Source of the DNA: Cytidiella melzeri
Taxonomy: Eukaryota; Basidiomycota; Agaricomycetes; Polyporales; Irpicaceae
DNA: 59,185 bases
Assembly: GCA_022592445.1 (NCBI GenBank)
Contig: JABYQR010000287.1
Location: 1 to 59,185 of the forward strand
Direction: 5' to 3'
In this document: in pieces, positions 21,887 to 33,009 of the stretch
Layout of the letters: every line of letters begins with the position of its first letter
Position numbering within the stretch: position 1 is the stretch's first letter
Notes under the pieces: generated by a model
The model's input: the letters and a program-made list of their open reading frames with translations, nothing else
What the model was told of the DNA's origin: nothing
Databases searched by the model: none
Program-made: the position numbers and the translations under genes

Positions 21887-22893
21887 GAAGCCGGCTACAA
21901 ACTTTCTACGCTTGGTGAAGACAGTCTCGAGACCGCAACTTCTCCACTCACGCTGAAGCCAGTGGAGGTCCTTGTCGGTATCACGTCGAAAATCCTCGAA
22001 CTGGAATAACGTCCACAGGACGTTTATCATCGGAGAGCCTGAAGTTGGTCTCAAGCGGGTTGAATTGTCGATGAAGCAGATGTGCTATTTGGCGTACTTT
22101 ATTATTCCATTGATCGTACGTGTGCAAATCCAACGAACCACAGACCCCGACATTAGGGACTCCACGCTTATGCTCTTGGCAGACATCGCAGCGGCTCGTG
22201 GACACACATTTTCAAGCGACAGCGCGACAACAAGCTACCCATTTAATTTACTCTCGACGTTTGCAACCATCCCGAGCTCCCTCGCCACGTACTTCGACAC
22301 TCATCATCCAAATCTCAAGCGCCTTGCCTCTCCTAATCTGCACAAACTACCGGCTACAGTGAAGACAGAGCACGCCTCATGGACGAGTGGGAATCGCGCA
22401 GCCGATGTCGAGGCTCATATTTGCCGCACCTGGTTTGGTGACACTGCTCATCTCCAAAGTGCTCGTGCTCTTCAACAAAAGCGCAAAGGTCGAAAAGCTC
22501 GGAAAGTATCTTGCTAGCAAGGGTGTTCCAAACGTAGCCCTGACGAGCACGGCCGATGCACGCAAACGAGGCAACAACCATCACATCAACAGTTTCCTGC
22601 GTACGCCAAACTCGTCTAAGGACTTGGCCAAACCGGAGTAATCTGAGGATGAGCCTCACGTGCTGATTACCACCTCCCTGCTCTGTCTCGCGGTTTGGAC
22701 TTTTCACCTGACATACAGAACGTGCTAATTCTCGATCCTCCACGGAACATGATTGACTTTTTGCATCGTGCAGAAGGACCGGCCGAGCGGGCGCGCGGGG
22801 GACTGTGGTCATCTTCGGGAAGACAAAGGGACGGGATGTGAAGAAGTACAAGGAAGTGAGAGGGAGGGTCAACGCTCTTACTTGATATGATAC
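21880..22893 (+). pseudogene. Mrh4-like mitochondrial DEAD-box RNA helicase, decayed and 5' truncated
   Basis: Homologous segments are spread over shifting frames on the plus strand. They are EAGYKLSTLGED then VEVLVGITSK (motif Ib-like) at about 21887-22000, VGLKRVE, and VDEADVLF (Walker B/DEAD) at about 22067-22090. Next come ADIAAARGH, ATIPSSLATY, NLHKLPATVKTEH, VLVLFNKSAKVEKL at about 22460-22500, VLITTSLL...SRGLDFSPDIQNV, and the motif VI region reading HRAGRTGRAG only after a shift near 22770. The last segment is TVVIFGKTKGR and it ends near 22883. At least four frame changes and one in-frame TAA (about 22640) break it. Family members remodel mitochondrial ribosomal RNA. The first helicase motifs are missing and the LINE sits exactly at the present left limit. 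The family call is from remembered motif order. Confidence 0.65.
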
Positions 22894-23039
22894 AATATTT
22901 ACATCGTAATCTACGCATAGCGTCAAGTAATCACTGCCAATGAATACCCCGCCATGATAATGAAGCAAAAGTCTTTGATTTGAAGTTCTTGCACAGCGCA
23001 GCATTCGGAAACAATGTGAAGCCAATCGTCCGGCTTTTG

Positions 23040-23900
23040 ATGGATAGTCACCCCCCGCCGCTGGCTCGAATAATGCAACTCAAAGCTCTCCGCGCTGGCT
23101 CAAAAGACGTCGCAGATCCCCGAGGTCAATTTCTTGAAGGATCTGTACAAGCTCGAGTATCCGACATAGGACGTCGACAACCCGGGTATACAGGAAAAGT
23201 GGGCGGCGGTGAAGCAGATTAACAAGCAGAGGATGGCGGCACATGTGGAGCAGAGCTTCAAGTTGGGGTTGGACACGCATGCGATGGTTGATGTGCAGAT
23301 CAGGGTGAGTTCTTCTTTGCCCGTTGGCTGGCTTTGCGTTTGTACCTAGCTTCAGACAAAAGACACCTCTCATTCTTGTTCTTGTCAGTTCCGCAACAAC
23401 TCTTCGAGTATGCCGTGAGGTCACTGAAGGATGTGGTCGGCTTGTTGAGGTGATTGACGATTAAGGACAACACCCCCAAGGAGGATGCGGGCGAGACAAA
23501 GAACGTACGTCCTTACCTATGCTGATCAACCAATTCATCGCCTCTCAAATGTATAACCATAACCTTTCTTTTCCGACGTAGACAATATCGCCGACTCACA
23601 GATCCCCGCTTACGCTTGATCGCGCAGTTTTCCTCAGACAACAAACTCATCCTTCGGGCCCATCTTCCTCCAGTGGCCTATCCGATGTCTCATCGTCAAC
23701 GTCGCCAGCGTCATCATCTAGACTTCCTCCCCGACTACTCCGTGTTATGTTCGCAGGGCCTTAGGTCCTCATCTTTGCCTTTGATATCGGTCAGCACGCT
23801 TTTCAGGGCTAGTAAGAAGACGTCAGCGATGTCTAATATGAAGTTTTGCCTCAATGGCCGGTTGATGCTTGATACTGTCGAACATTCATGTTAAAGGAAA
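23040..23900 (+). pseudogene. Glycogen phosphorylase fragment, decayed but retaining introns
   Basis: Recognisable blocks appear in the correct order for glycogen phosphorylase. They are a segment with EKWAAVKQINKQRMAAHVEQ followed by VDVQI and a GTGAGT donor (about 23190-23310), a TIKDNTPKE-like block (about 23460-23500), LDFLPDYSV (about 23720-23750) and SNMKFCLNGRL (about 23838-23870), the conserved loop near the pyridoxal-phosphate site. Stops and frame shifts separate them, and the key KRIHEYKRQ block is eroded. Intron-like spacers with GT...AG show that this is DNA-level decay, not a processed retrocopy. The N-terminal half of the enzyme is absent. The functional enzyme releases glucose-1-phosphate from glycogen in the cytosol. 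Confidence 0.7.
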
Positions 23901-24780
23901 TTTGAGCCGGTTAGCTGTGGGGAACAGATGCAGCGAATACTGCAAGTACGGAGGTAGGGAGAGCATCGTCTGTGCGTTTAAACTTCATTGCTCAATTATT
24001 ATTTTACAGCGCTAGTACTTCTCAGTGCGAAAGATATAGTCGGACATCCAACCCTCGGACTTCCGTCGTCGTCAATCCTTGCCAACATCACCTCTGCCAT
24101 CCTGTGGTGCTTGAACCAGAGATCTCCATCTCTTCCCACCCGACAGTCTACAGGAGGCTGACAACCACCCAAGCCATCGTAGGATCCGTCAGCAAGACCT
24201 TCCAAGAACTTCCGCGCTTGGACACAGCCTATCGTAGTCGACTGAGTCTCGGGAAAGGCCACGGTGGGCATTGTGGAGGGTATCTTGGAGGAGCAGAGGA
24301 AGCAAAGAGATGGTAAGAGTGGACCACATTCTCTCGTTTCAGCCACTACGACCGTGTTCCTACGAATCACCTAGTTTTTGAGACACTCGGGTTTCCGTCT
24401 GCCTGTCTCACTCTTGTGCATGTGCCATCGCGTTTCCACACAACACAGCTTGCTGGCAGAGCTCCAACTAATTACCCAACGGGCTCTGCTCTTGCCAACG
24501 AAGGACCGCTCGAGACCGACTCCTATCTTCCGCCGAGTGAGGGGCTTCCTTCCGCAAGGCGACACAACGTGCAACAGTTTCATGCACATCTTCTTGGCAT
24601 GCAACACATTGATCCAGCCGCTGTGCATTTGATGCGCATCACGGACTTGCAGACAATTCATCAGCGCGAAAGAGAAACTAAGCTGTACGAAACGTAGTGG
24701 CATGACCTTTTGTGTATTTTCTGCCTCCTGTCTGAAGCATGAAGCATGATGCACTGATGTCTGGATACGAGACATATGTC
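23901..24780. other. Unassigned sequence, probably eroded gene debris
   Basis: GC content stays close to that of the neighbouring pseudogenes and there are several overlapping short frames (for example 23999-24370 minus, 24371-24775 minus), but none shows a domain I recognise. A plausible intron (GGTAAGAG...TTTCAG, about 24313-24341) suggests former coding sequence on the plus strand. Confidence 0.3.
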
Positions 24781-24830
24781 TGGAATTTTTTTTATTGATG
24801 GACTCGCGTGTAGCTGAGGTTCACAAAAGC

Positions 24831-24837
24831 TATATAA
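24831..24837 (+). promoter_or_regulatory. TATA box of the secreted-protein gene
   Basis: TATATAA lies 183 bp before the ATG at 25020, in a region followed by a CT-rich stretch and a probable 5' UTR intron (GTGAGTAC at 24902 to CACAG at 24964). Confidence 0.55.
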
Positions 24838-25019
24838 ACCCCGCTGCTTCCCCCTCGTACCTCAGTCCTCACAGTTCCAAGTCTTTGTATAGCGCAGGTC
24901 GGTGAGTACTTTGCTGTTCTACAATTTGCTCGACTGGGGTCATTCCACTAAAATCATGTTCACAGCTGTCTTTCCACATTGCCTTCCAACAACACACTGT
25001 ATTCTTGCACATCTAAAAC

Positions 25020-25799
25020 ATGCATTTCTCGATCTCTTTCGTGTTTTCTGCCGCCGTCGTCCTCGGCGTGTTCCGTACGATGACTGTCTCTGCCATCCCG
25101 TATGGCACTGAATTATCCGCCTATTCCAAAAATCCTGACAAGTCAGAGGGACCAAGCGTTGGTGCCCTCCCCCCTGTGCACACCACAAGAGGCTTGGGAG
25201 ATGACTACACAAAGCTGCAGTGAGTACTCATACTTCATGTTGTATGGTGTATGCAAGGTGTCTCTGACAATCCTTTTAGGCTGTCCATGCAATTGATTCC
25301 TGATGAGAGCCAGTTCAATAAGCACAGTATACTGCACCAAGCACGGGCTACTACCGCAGAAGCATGGGTCATCAAGGATATTCCTGTTTTGGAGGAAGAT
25401 CTGTTCCGGAAATTGCTTGCTGAGGATGCTTTTTTTGCCAAGGCAGCTAAACAAATGCAGCGGCTGGCACTGAATCCACAGTTCACATATCCTGCTGCTC
25501 CTGTCAAGTCAGATGACCAAGGCACACATCAAACTTGGTGGGCGGCGATGAATTATGCTGAGCACCAAGAAGACACAATCAGCCAGCTAATCCATGACTG
25601 CTGGAGCCTTCCTAAACCTTTTGACCACCCAAAATGTCCAGATCCAATGACAAGTCAGGCCGTTTGGGACAAAGGGGCGAGGTTGATGACTCTCTTAAAA
25701 CAAAATAAGGAAGCTTTCTTAAAGTATGGATGGCGGGAAATAGATGACATACCAGTCCCTAGTAAGGGAACTGGTGCACAGACCACCCAGACACAGTAA
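25020..25799 (+). CDS. Small secreted protein of unknown function, two exons (239 aa)
   Basis: Exon 1 is 25020-25219 and exon 2 is 25280-25799, with a 60-bp GTGAGT...TTTTAG intron that keeps the frame. The N terminus (MHFSISFVFSAAVVLGVF..., cut probably after about residue 24, VSA) is a clear signal peptide. The mature part has no transmembrane segment and few cysteines. It carries notable blocks: LIPDES, QARAT, QMQRLALNPQF, WWAAMNYAEHQEDTI and a Pro-rich FDHPKCPDP. I do not recognise a domain. A diverged inverted copy at 29097-29965 keeps these same blocks, which marks them as the constrained core. A TATA box and probable leader intron support expression. It could be a lineage-specific secreted effector-like or cell-surface protein. 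Confidence 0.75.
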
Positions 25800-28429
25800 A
25801 TATAGTACCCCTTACCCTCCCTGGTGCTGCATCTTGACCTCTTTGTCATTTGCACTGCCAGGTGAGTTACTCAATGTAACTTAGTATAAGTCTGATATTA
25901 ACTTTGTCATTTGCACTGCCAGTATCCGGCCTCTGAGCCTGCTTGCCTGCTTATCATTGACTTTGACCTTGTTGTCGTTGTTGGAGATCCACTTCCACTT
26001 CCACTTCCCCTCTTCTCCACCCTTGTTTAGGGTCTAGCAGTATAGCAGCAGTTACTCCGTGACATATTCCCCCCATTGCTCTTGCATTATGCTGTATGCT
26101 CATATGCCCTGTGACCTAGTTAAATCATCTCTGTGTGTTCTAAGTACATTCTATATTGACATTGTGCTCTCTCTATTGCACCTGGTTCAACTCGTCTCTG
26201 TGTGTACTAGGTCCCTAAAATCTGCAGTGGGTTAAGAACTGTGCATCTGCCCCTGCCTAAGTGACTACGTCCTCTCGACTTGTCATTGATTCTGGACTAT
26301 TGTTGCATGTCAAATTGCTAGCTACTAGAGCAGTTTTAGTAGTACAGATATAGTACTGTGTGTTAATACCCTTTCCAAATTTGGATTGGGTCATGCTTGG
26401 AGCTGATTGGCAACAAGGTAGCCAGGGTCGGGATTGGCAAAAATGGGCCGTAGGTCAGTTCTTGGCTTCAGCTTAGTAAGCTGTACCTCTTGATAACTCT
26501 CGGGCTCAGATTCAAACTTCACAGGGGTAAGCTAACTCAGCGCAAAAGAAGAATGCAAACACAAAGGGAAACACAGTGGGAACACATTATAAATGCATCA
26601 CAAATGTGGTAGTCTTGAGAAGGAGAAGAAACATTGGTTACAGAGTTGCAGTGAAAGTAAATGCAGTAAGACAAAGTAGCCTTGAGAAGGAGACTGGGCA
26701 CTAGTAACAGGGGGTTGCAGTGGAGGAAAAATGCAGCAGATTAAATGACACAGTGAAGTAAACACAGCAGAAACATGAAGATGGTTGCAGAGGATGTGAA
26801 AGGATTGCAGGGTGAGAATTATGCACTGCAGAGTTGCTGAAGGGAAAAGTAGCAGGGGCAAACTTGGGGGGAAATCACAGGGGTACCACATTCTGAGCTA
26901 GTCACAGCACAGCTACAGCTATAGGCAGAGGGAATGCTCGCAAGGTACTTTTATGTAAGGGAAATAGCTGCGGAATCCAAGGAAACAAGTGAGAAATGGA
27001 ACTGTGAAGTGCTAACCGGTAGGAGCTCCAATGCAAAGGCCAGCACAAGGTAGTAGGAAAATTGAAAAAATGCAAGAGTGCAATGCACAAAAATGCAAGG
27101 CGCAACATGGTGAGTTGTACAAGTAGCAAGGGCTGCTGCTAGTCCATGCAAGTCTGCTTGGGTTTGTAAGATCTGGACCAAAGTGAGTAATTCACACTTG
27201 GAAAATAATTCAAGAAACTCCTTAGCTTCAACCCAGTAATTTGTGCTGCTTGTACCTCTTGGTCTTGGATTTGGCAATCTCAGAGGTCTTCCTTTGAGAG
27301 GCTTAGATTGTAGTTATATTGGCATTGGGAATTTGTGCAGAGCAAGCATGCCAACAAGTAAGACTATTTGAGCAAGTAAATCAGAATGAAGAAGAGAGTA
27401 AAAGGGGTATCTTATGCAATATTTCAACTTAAACTTCTACTGGCCAGGTGGGTACACTGATAGTTACCAGAGATTAAGGGTCTGATAGGAGAATGTGTAT
27501 GATAGATCTGATGGGTAAGTTTTCAGACTGAAAGATTGGCATTGGAGCAGACTTGTGTGATAGAATGTTAAGTACACAGGTATGGCTGAGTACAGATGAA
27601 CATCTGACAGTTCATGTGATAGATAATGATATGCAGGAAGGCAAGAAGATGATCAAGTGTTCAACATTGGGCCCAATCATGCAATCCAGTTTGATTTGTC
27701 ATGCTAAACCAGAATACCTACTTGAGTAAATAATGTTGTCACCAGTAATAACTAAATTATCCTGGTATCCGGCTACTAGAAGGATCAGTACTGATACAGA
27801 ACACACCATATTATAGAGGAAGGTATTTCATACCTATTGGTACATCCAGAAAACCTGTGCCTCAAGGTTTTTGCAATGAAAAGGTAAGAGGACGTAGGGA
27901 ATTTCTTTAATGACTTGATCTATAATTTTAAGCTTTTAAATGTGTATGACACTTTTTGGGTGTATCAGGAACATTGTTATGTTTTTGATAGCGGTTTTGA
28001 ATTACTCTCTAGATATCCAATACATGAGGAACATCAATTCTAGTCTGGAGTAGGGCATTCTTCTCGGCAATGAAGAAGAGAAAAGTACATCTACTCCACA
28101 CTTCCACACACATACAGTATGGTCTAAAAATTGCCAAGCACATATATATAGTACCATGGCATGTCTTGAATGTCCCAGATAGACCTTAGTTTGCATTCCA
28201 GCCTTACAGTACAGAAAACATATGAATGATATGTGCTCATTACTACACCATTGACAGTTCCAATACTTCCAAATGCTAGTTTAAGACATCCATATATGTC
28301 AATGACATGATCCTATGTTATCTAAAGTGTAGCTCTATTACTGCAGCCATACTAGTCTGATTGAAGTCGGTAAAATTCAAGTATTGTTTAATCTTGCTGT
28401 ACAGCCCTGACAACCAAACCTTTTGGAAT
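25800..28429. other. Gene-free region between the inverted secreted-protein copies
   Basis: AT-rich and without convincing coding sequence. Stretches such as 26600-27280 contain repeated GTTGCAGTG/AAATGCAGCA-type words and give long but featureless minus-strand frames. No RNA gene seen. Confidence 0.45.
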
Positions 28430-28880
28430 TACAACCTCACAGTCATAGGTATAATCAGAGCTACAACTTATGAAGAATGAAGAATTGTTCCAGTGCATGC
28501 AAATGCTTTAAGCTCTTGCAACATGTGATGGTACTGTCCCAATGCGTGGGAACTTCACAGAGATTACAAAAACTATCTGTTTTTGTGTTACCACACTGAA
28601 TATCATTGATGAAATCATACTGAGTTAGTCACTGGCACTACAAGAATTGTAATATGGGTGTTACTTCCAATCAAAATGCAGTGTTTGATTTTCCAGCATG
28701 AACATTACCACAGGTGGTATATACTTTATACCATTAGATAGCCATGAGCCGTGCAATGATTTTGACCCCAAGAAGTTTGTGATTTGGAGAAAAACTGAGT
28801 GTGTTATGCCCATATTACTGAAAACCATTGCTCAGACTCAAATTCAAAGTCAGCTGTAGCTGTGTGGGCCTTGGTGGCCA
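28430..28880 (+). repeat. Dispersed repeat family X, copy 1
   Basis: A non-coding unit of about 400-450 bp. It includes GAATTGTTCCAGTGCATGC, ATCAAAATGCAGT..., CCATTAGATAGCC, GATTTGGAGAAAAACTGAG and ends near CTCAGACTCAAATTCAAA. Similar units lie forward at 30540-30925, about 7950-8290 and about 12600-12870, and inverted at about 7640-7940 and 11310-11640. No terminal repeats or ORF were found, so the class is unknown. Confidence 0.65.
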
Positions 28881-29096
28881 TGACATGAACACTGTTTCCA
28901 TGTTTCCTGTCTTCTCGGGAAGACAGGGAAGACAGGAAATCTGGTCATACAGCTGAGTCACATGGCAACAAGTATGTAAATATATTGGCTAGTGAAGGGA
29001 TTGAACCCAGGACCCATGCAAAAGCAATATGCTTAAGAGGGATCAAGTGCCGCTTCAAGGGCACAGCCACACTCCAAAAAGATGCCTCAGCCCAGG

Positions 29097-29965
29097 TCAC
29101 GGCAGTGTATTAATTACATCATAGAATGTGCAAGGTTTCCACAGCTTCTCTGTCCAATTTACTTTGACCGGTATGTCATCTGTTCTCCACCATCCTTTTT
29201 TTGCAAATTTTTTCGAGGTTTGAAAAGTGAGATCTCTCAATTGTTTCCATTTTTCCAGAAAATCCTGAGCTGTGGATGGATATGGATGTTTTGGGTGATC
29301 AAAAGGTGAAGGAAGGCTTGAGCAGTCATGGAGTAGCTTTTGGATTGTGTCTTGTTGGTGCTCAGCATAAGTCATTGCTGCCCAATAAGTGTGATGCGTG
29401 TGCTGGCCACCTAGCCTGGTAGAAGGAGGAGGAGGAGGATATCTGAACTGTGGATTCAGTGCCAGCCGCTGTAGTTGTTTAGCTGCTATGGCATAAGAAC
29501 CTCCCTCAGCAGCCAACTGTTGGAGCACGCCTTCCTCCATATCATGAAGATTAACGTTAGGATGCCCTGCTGGTACAGTAGCCCGTGCTTGGTGCAGTAT
29601 ACTGTTGTTGTTGAACTTGCTCTCATCGGGAATCAATTGGTTGGACAGCCTGTAAGAAAACTGTCAGAGACACCTGTCATATACCATACAACATGAAGTA
29701 TGAGTACTCACTGCAGCTTTGTGTAGTAAACTCACAAATCCCTTGTGGTGAGCACAAGGGGGAGGGCACCAACGCTTGGTCCCTCTGACTTATCAGGATT
29801 TTTGGAATAGGCAGATAATTCAGTGCCATACGGGATGGCAGAGACCGTCACCGTACGGAACACACCGAGGACAACGGTGGTAGAAAACACAAAAGAGATC
29901 AAGAAAGCATGTTTTGGATGTGCAAGAATACATTGTGTTGGAAGGCAATGTGGAAAGACAGCTGT
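29097..29965 (-). pseudogene. Inverted, broken copy of the secreted-protein gene
   Basis: The minus strand from 29965 to 29097 matches 24958-25760 of the plus strand, including part of the leader, the signal-peptide exon, the GTGAGT intron and exon 2. In exon 1 a one-base deletion right after ATGC puts a TGA in the signal peptide, and a second stop (GATTTGTGAG) precedes the intron. Exon 2 (29636-29097, about 179 residues from its own Met) is still open and keeps QLQRLALNPQF, YWAAMTYAEHQQDTI and FDHPKHP, but its C terminus differs. The intron shows the duplication was at DNA level. A truncated, non-secreted product is conceivable. Confidence 0.7.
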
Positions 29966-30539
29966 GAAAACCTGTATTTACAGGTATGCTGGAATATCAT
30001 GCTTGTGAAAAGTTTTGGGCACCAACACCTGCATGCAACTGGAACCTGAGGCTATGTGTGTTTCAACTTTGTTTCCTCCACTTGTACAGCCTCTTTCCTA
30101 CGTTTTGCACTGTTCATGCACCCATGCACAGTTTTTCAATGCTGCATAGCTACCTTAAACATTTGTACTGCCTTTGGTTTGCACTGCTCACTCATACAAG
30201 TTTGATAATGAGTGACTGCCCGTAAGGATTTAGGTCGCTTGCAACCTAAATGTCTGAGTTTGAAACTGTGTGACATTCTTGATTTTGCTCTTTGCTGGGA
30301 ATCAGGCGCAGGAGGCTCGGGCAACCTGCTTGCTTTTCTGATGTTGTCGAGCACGACACTGCCAGATCATTGTACGTGCTGGCGCTTATTAACACTCAGA
30401 CAATATGTTGGCTCTCTTATAAAAGGCATACACCTGAAATTCACAAGAATATCTTGGAACAGTCTGAGTAGTTGAATTCATTCTTTTGTCTTCTCAAAAG
30501 TGTACAATGGGCAGTCATGACACAAGGGGGTTGGAAAGG
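29966..30539. other. Non-coding spacer
   Basis: No gene or recognised element; short Cys/Phe-rich frames only. Confidence 0.4.
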
Positions 30540-30925
30540 CGGAGGAGAAATTGTTCCAGTGCATGCCAGTGCTTTGAGCTGTCGCGACATGTAATGCTGT
30601 TGTTCTATGCCACAAGATTTGATGGGGAATACAAAAATTAACACTCTTTTTCTTACTACAATGAATGCAACTGATGGGAAAGTACTGAGCTTGTTACTAG
30701 CACTTCAAAACTTGTGATTTGGGCACTTTTTTGATCAAAACACAGTATTAATTTTTACAGCAGGCAAATCTACACCAATGGCAGTGAAATTTACACCTTT
30801 GAATAGCCCTATGATCTGCGGTCATTTTGTCTGCAAAAACTTGTAATTTGGAGCAAAACTGAGTAAGTTATGGCCAGTTTACTAAAATAAACAGTGCAAA
30901 GACTCAGATTCAAGGTCAGCTGCGT
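30540..30925 (+). repeat. Dispersed repeat family X, copy 2
   Basis: Shares AATTGTTCCAGTGCATGC, TTTGATGGGGAATA, CACTTCAAAACTTG, AATTTGGAGCAAAACTGAGT, AGTTATGGCCAGTTTACT and AAGACTCAGATTCAA with other copies in the window. It ends a few bases before the copia LTR at 30932. Confidence 0.65.
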
Positions 30926-30931
30926 GCTTAA

Positions 30932-31103
30932 TGTTAGAAGGCTATGAAAGTAGAGGAGAGCGTTGCGAGAGCAAGACTGAGAGGGATCACACAGTGGGAG
31001 TTAGGGATCAAAAGTGCGTGTGTTTGCATTGTTCAGAGTAAGTCTTATATATACGGTAACTACGGCGCTAGTGCGTTAAGTGTCTAATTAATATAGTCGA
31101 ACA
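30932..31103 (-). repeat. 3' LTR of the copia element
   Basis: The 172-bp LTR reads TGTTAGAAGG...GTCGAACA on the plus strand and pairs with 41153-41312. A TATATATA box is at about 31049-31056. Confidence 0.85.
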
Positions 31104-31110
31104 CTCCCCT

Positions 31111-32900
31111 TCAAGCACAAATATGAAGTAGTTCATTGAAGTGCTTGAGGCTTTCGAGAGGTAGTGCTTCAGTAAGTGTATCAGCACGTTGATTGTTAAA
31201 AGATATGTGATGAATAGTTATATACTTCTTAAGTACACAATCGCTGATGAAATTCTTACAAATCTCGAAGTGTTGAGTTCGTTGCAAATGTTGCTCGTCA
31301 GGTGAGCTAACAATGGCAATAGTTGATGCACTGTCAGTATACATTTTGACAGGATCCATAGTAAAGTTCAGTAGTTCGTCAATGAGTGCTTTTAGATATA
31401 TAGCCTCAGTTGACACATGCGCTAAGGCATATAATTTGGCTTCGGTGACCAATAGTGTTACGAGTGAACCGCGCTTACTTGACCAAGAGATAAGCGAGTC
31501 ATTGTATGTGAAGGTGTAGCCCATTATTGGTTTATTGCCGTATGTAGTCATACCGTCAGAATCAGCGTATCCGATAAGTGAAGTATTAGTAGTAGTTGCT
31601 TGGTTTCCTAGGACAAGCCAGTAATCGCATGTTCCCTTCAAGTATAGGTAACACTGTTTAGCTGCAGCGAAGTGTTCCTTAGAAGGGTCAGCTAAGTATC
31701 GTGCAAGTTGACCAGTGCAGTATGCAACGTCTGGTCGAGTACAGTCAGCGACGTATTGTAAACTACCGACTAAGGACATGTATTGTTTAATAGCGTCAGC
31801 ATCCTGACGAGGTTCTTTTGAGTCACGGGGGGCTAAGTTGTGCTTGTGTATCATAGGCGTACGGTGTGTATGATTGTGGTCATAGTTGTTTTGTGTAAGT
31901 ATAGTTTGGATATAATCGCGTTGACGAAGCTTGATAACACCAGAGGCTTTGTGCTAATCGATTTCCATGCCAAGCATCCAGTGGATAGTGCCACCGTTTG
32001 TTACCTCAACATGTTGTCTAAGTGCTATCTCAAATTGTTCAGCGACGACAGAAGTAATAGTACAGAGAGTAATATTGTCAACATGAACAGCGAGTATAAG
32101 TATTAGTTTGTCTCCCCTGTAAAGGTAGAAGACAGTGTTATCATAGTCTGAACGCTTGAGTCCAAGCTGGAAAAGTATATCGCATAGTACCTTGTACCAG
32201 CGACGTCCGGCTTGTTTAAGGCCATAGATAGTTTTGTATAGTTTAAGTACCCAGCCCTTAGGCAAGTTGGGCAGTAAGTCGCCAGGCGGCGGACAAAGAT
32301 AAAGATCTTCATCATCGTTAATTTTACCGTATAAGTAAGCGGACTTAACATCGAGTTGGTTAATCTCGAAGTGTAGTGAAGCCGCAAGTGTAAGTATGAG
32401 TCGCATAGAACTCATGCGCGCAACTGGAGCAAACAAGTCGTTTGCATAGTAATCAATACCATTGCACTGAGAGTATCCTTGCGCAAAGAGTCTTGACTTG
32501 AGTTTAGTAACTTTGCCATGTTCGTACTTAGTCTTGTAGACAAAGCGAGAACCAGTAATGTTGCCATTTGGCGGCGGGATACAGTATTCACAAGTGCTGA
32601 GTTGTTCTAGTGTATCAACCTCAAGTTTCATGGACTTGAATCAGTCGTCCTTGAGAGGATGATTAAGTACATCTTTGAAAGTGACAGGATCACCGATGTC
32701 CTCACCATAGTATGCATTAAACTCAGTTAAGTAGAAAGCTATATTATTTTCCACTTCGTTGTAGTTTAGACCACGAGCTTTACTTGATAGTTGAGGAGTT
32801 CTGTTGGAATGCCTTGGACCAGTAGGTTCAGGCCCATCAATATCCATTGGTTCGATGTGAGGGTTGTCCTCAAGTTCAAGTTGTTTTTCAGCAGTAAGGT
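31111..32900 (-). pseudogene. Copia reverse transcriptase and RNase H, inactive
   Basis: The frame 32631-31954 carries the RVT_2-type reverse transcriptase of copia elements: KSRLFAQGYSQ, LDVKSAYLYG and LYGLKQAGRRWY-like blocks. The usual catalytic YVDD reads HVDN here, so the second Asp is lost. The frame 31854-31111 carries the connection and RNase H: YMSLVGSLQYVADCTRPD, the ADSDG motif, a TEAKLYAL block in place of TEAEY, MYTDSAS, and the QRADTLTEALP tail where TK is usual. A stop separates the two frames. Upstream, 32847-32641 is the linker rich in acidic residues that normally joins integrase to RT. The polyprotein is therefore non-functional. Confidence 0.88.
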
Positions 32901-33009
32901 TTTCGACATTTGGTTCTTTCTCCCCTTCAATTTGTATTGTAGAGTCAACAAATTGAAAGTTACGTTCAACTCCAACACGTTGTCCGAAGTAAACGTAGTG
33001 GCCTTTAGA

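Noticed and set aside
22354..23025. 223-residue minus-strand ORF
   Set aside because: Opposite strand of the helicase pseudogene, whose motifs are clear on the plus strand.
29097..29636. Complete gene starting at the exon-2 methionine
   Set aside because: Homology with 25020-25799 shows a lost signal-peptide exon, so it is better called a broken copy.
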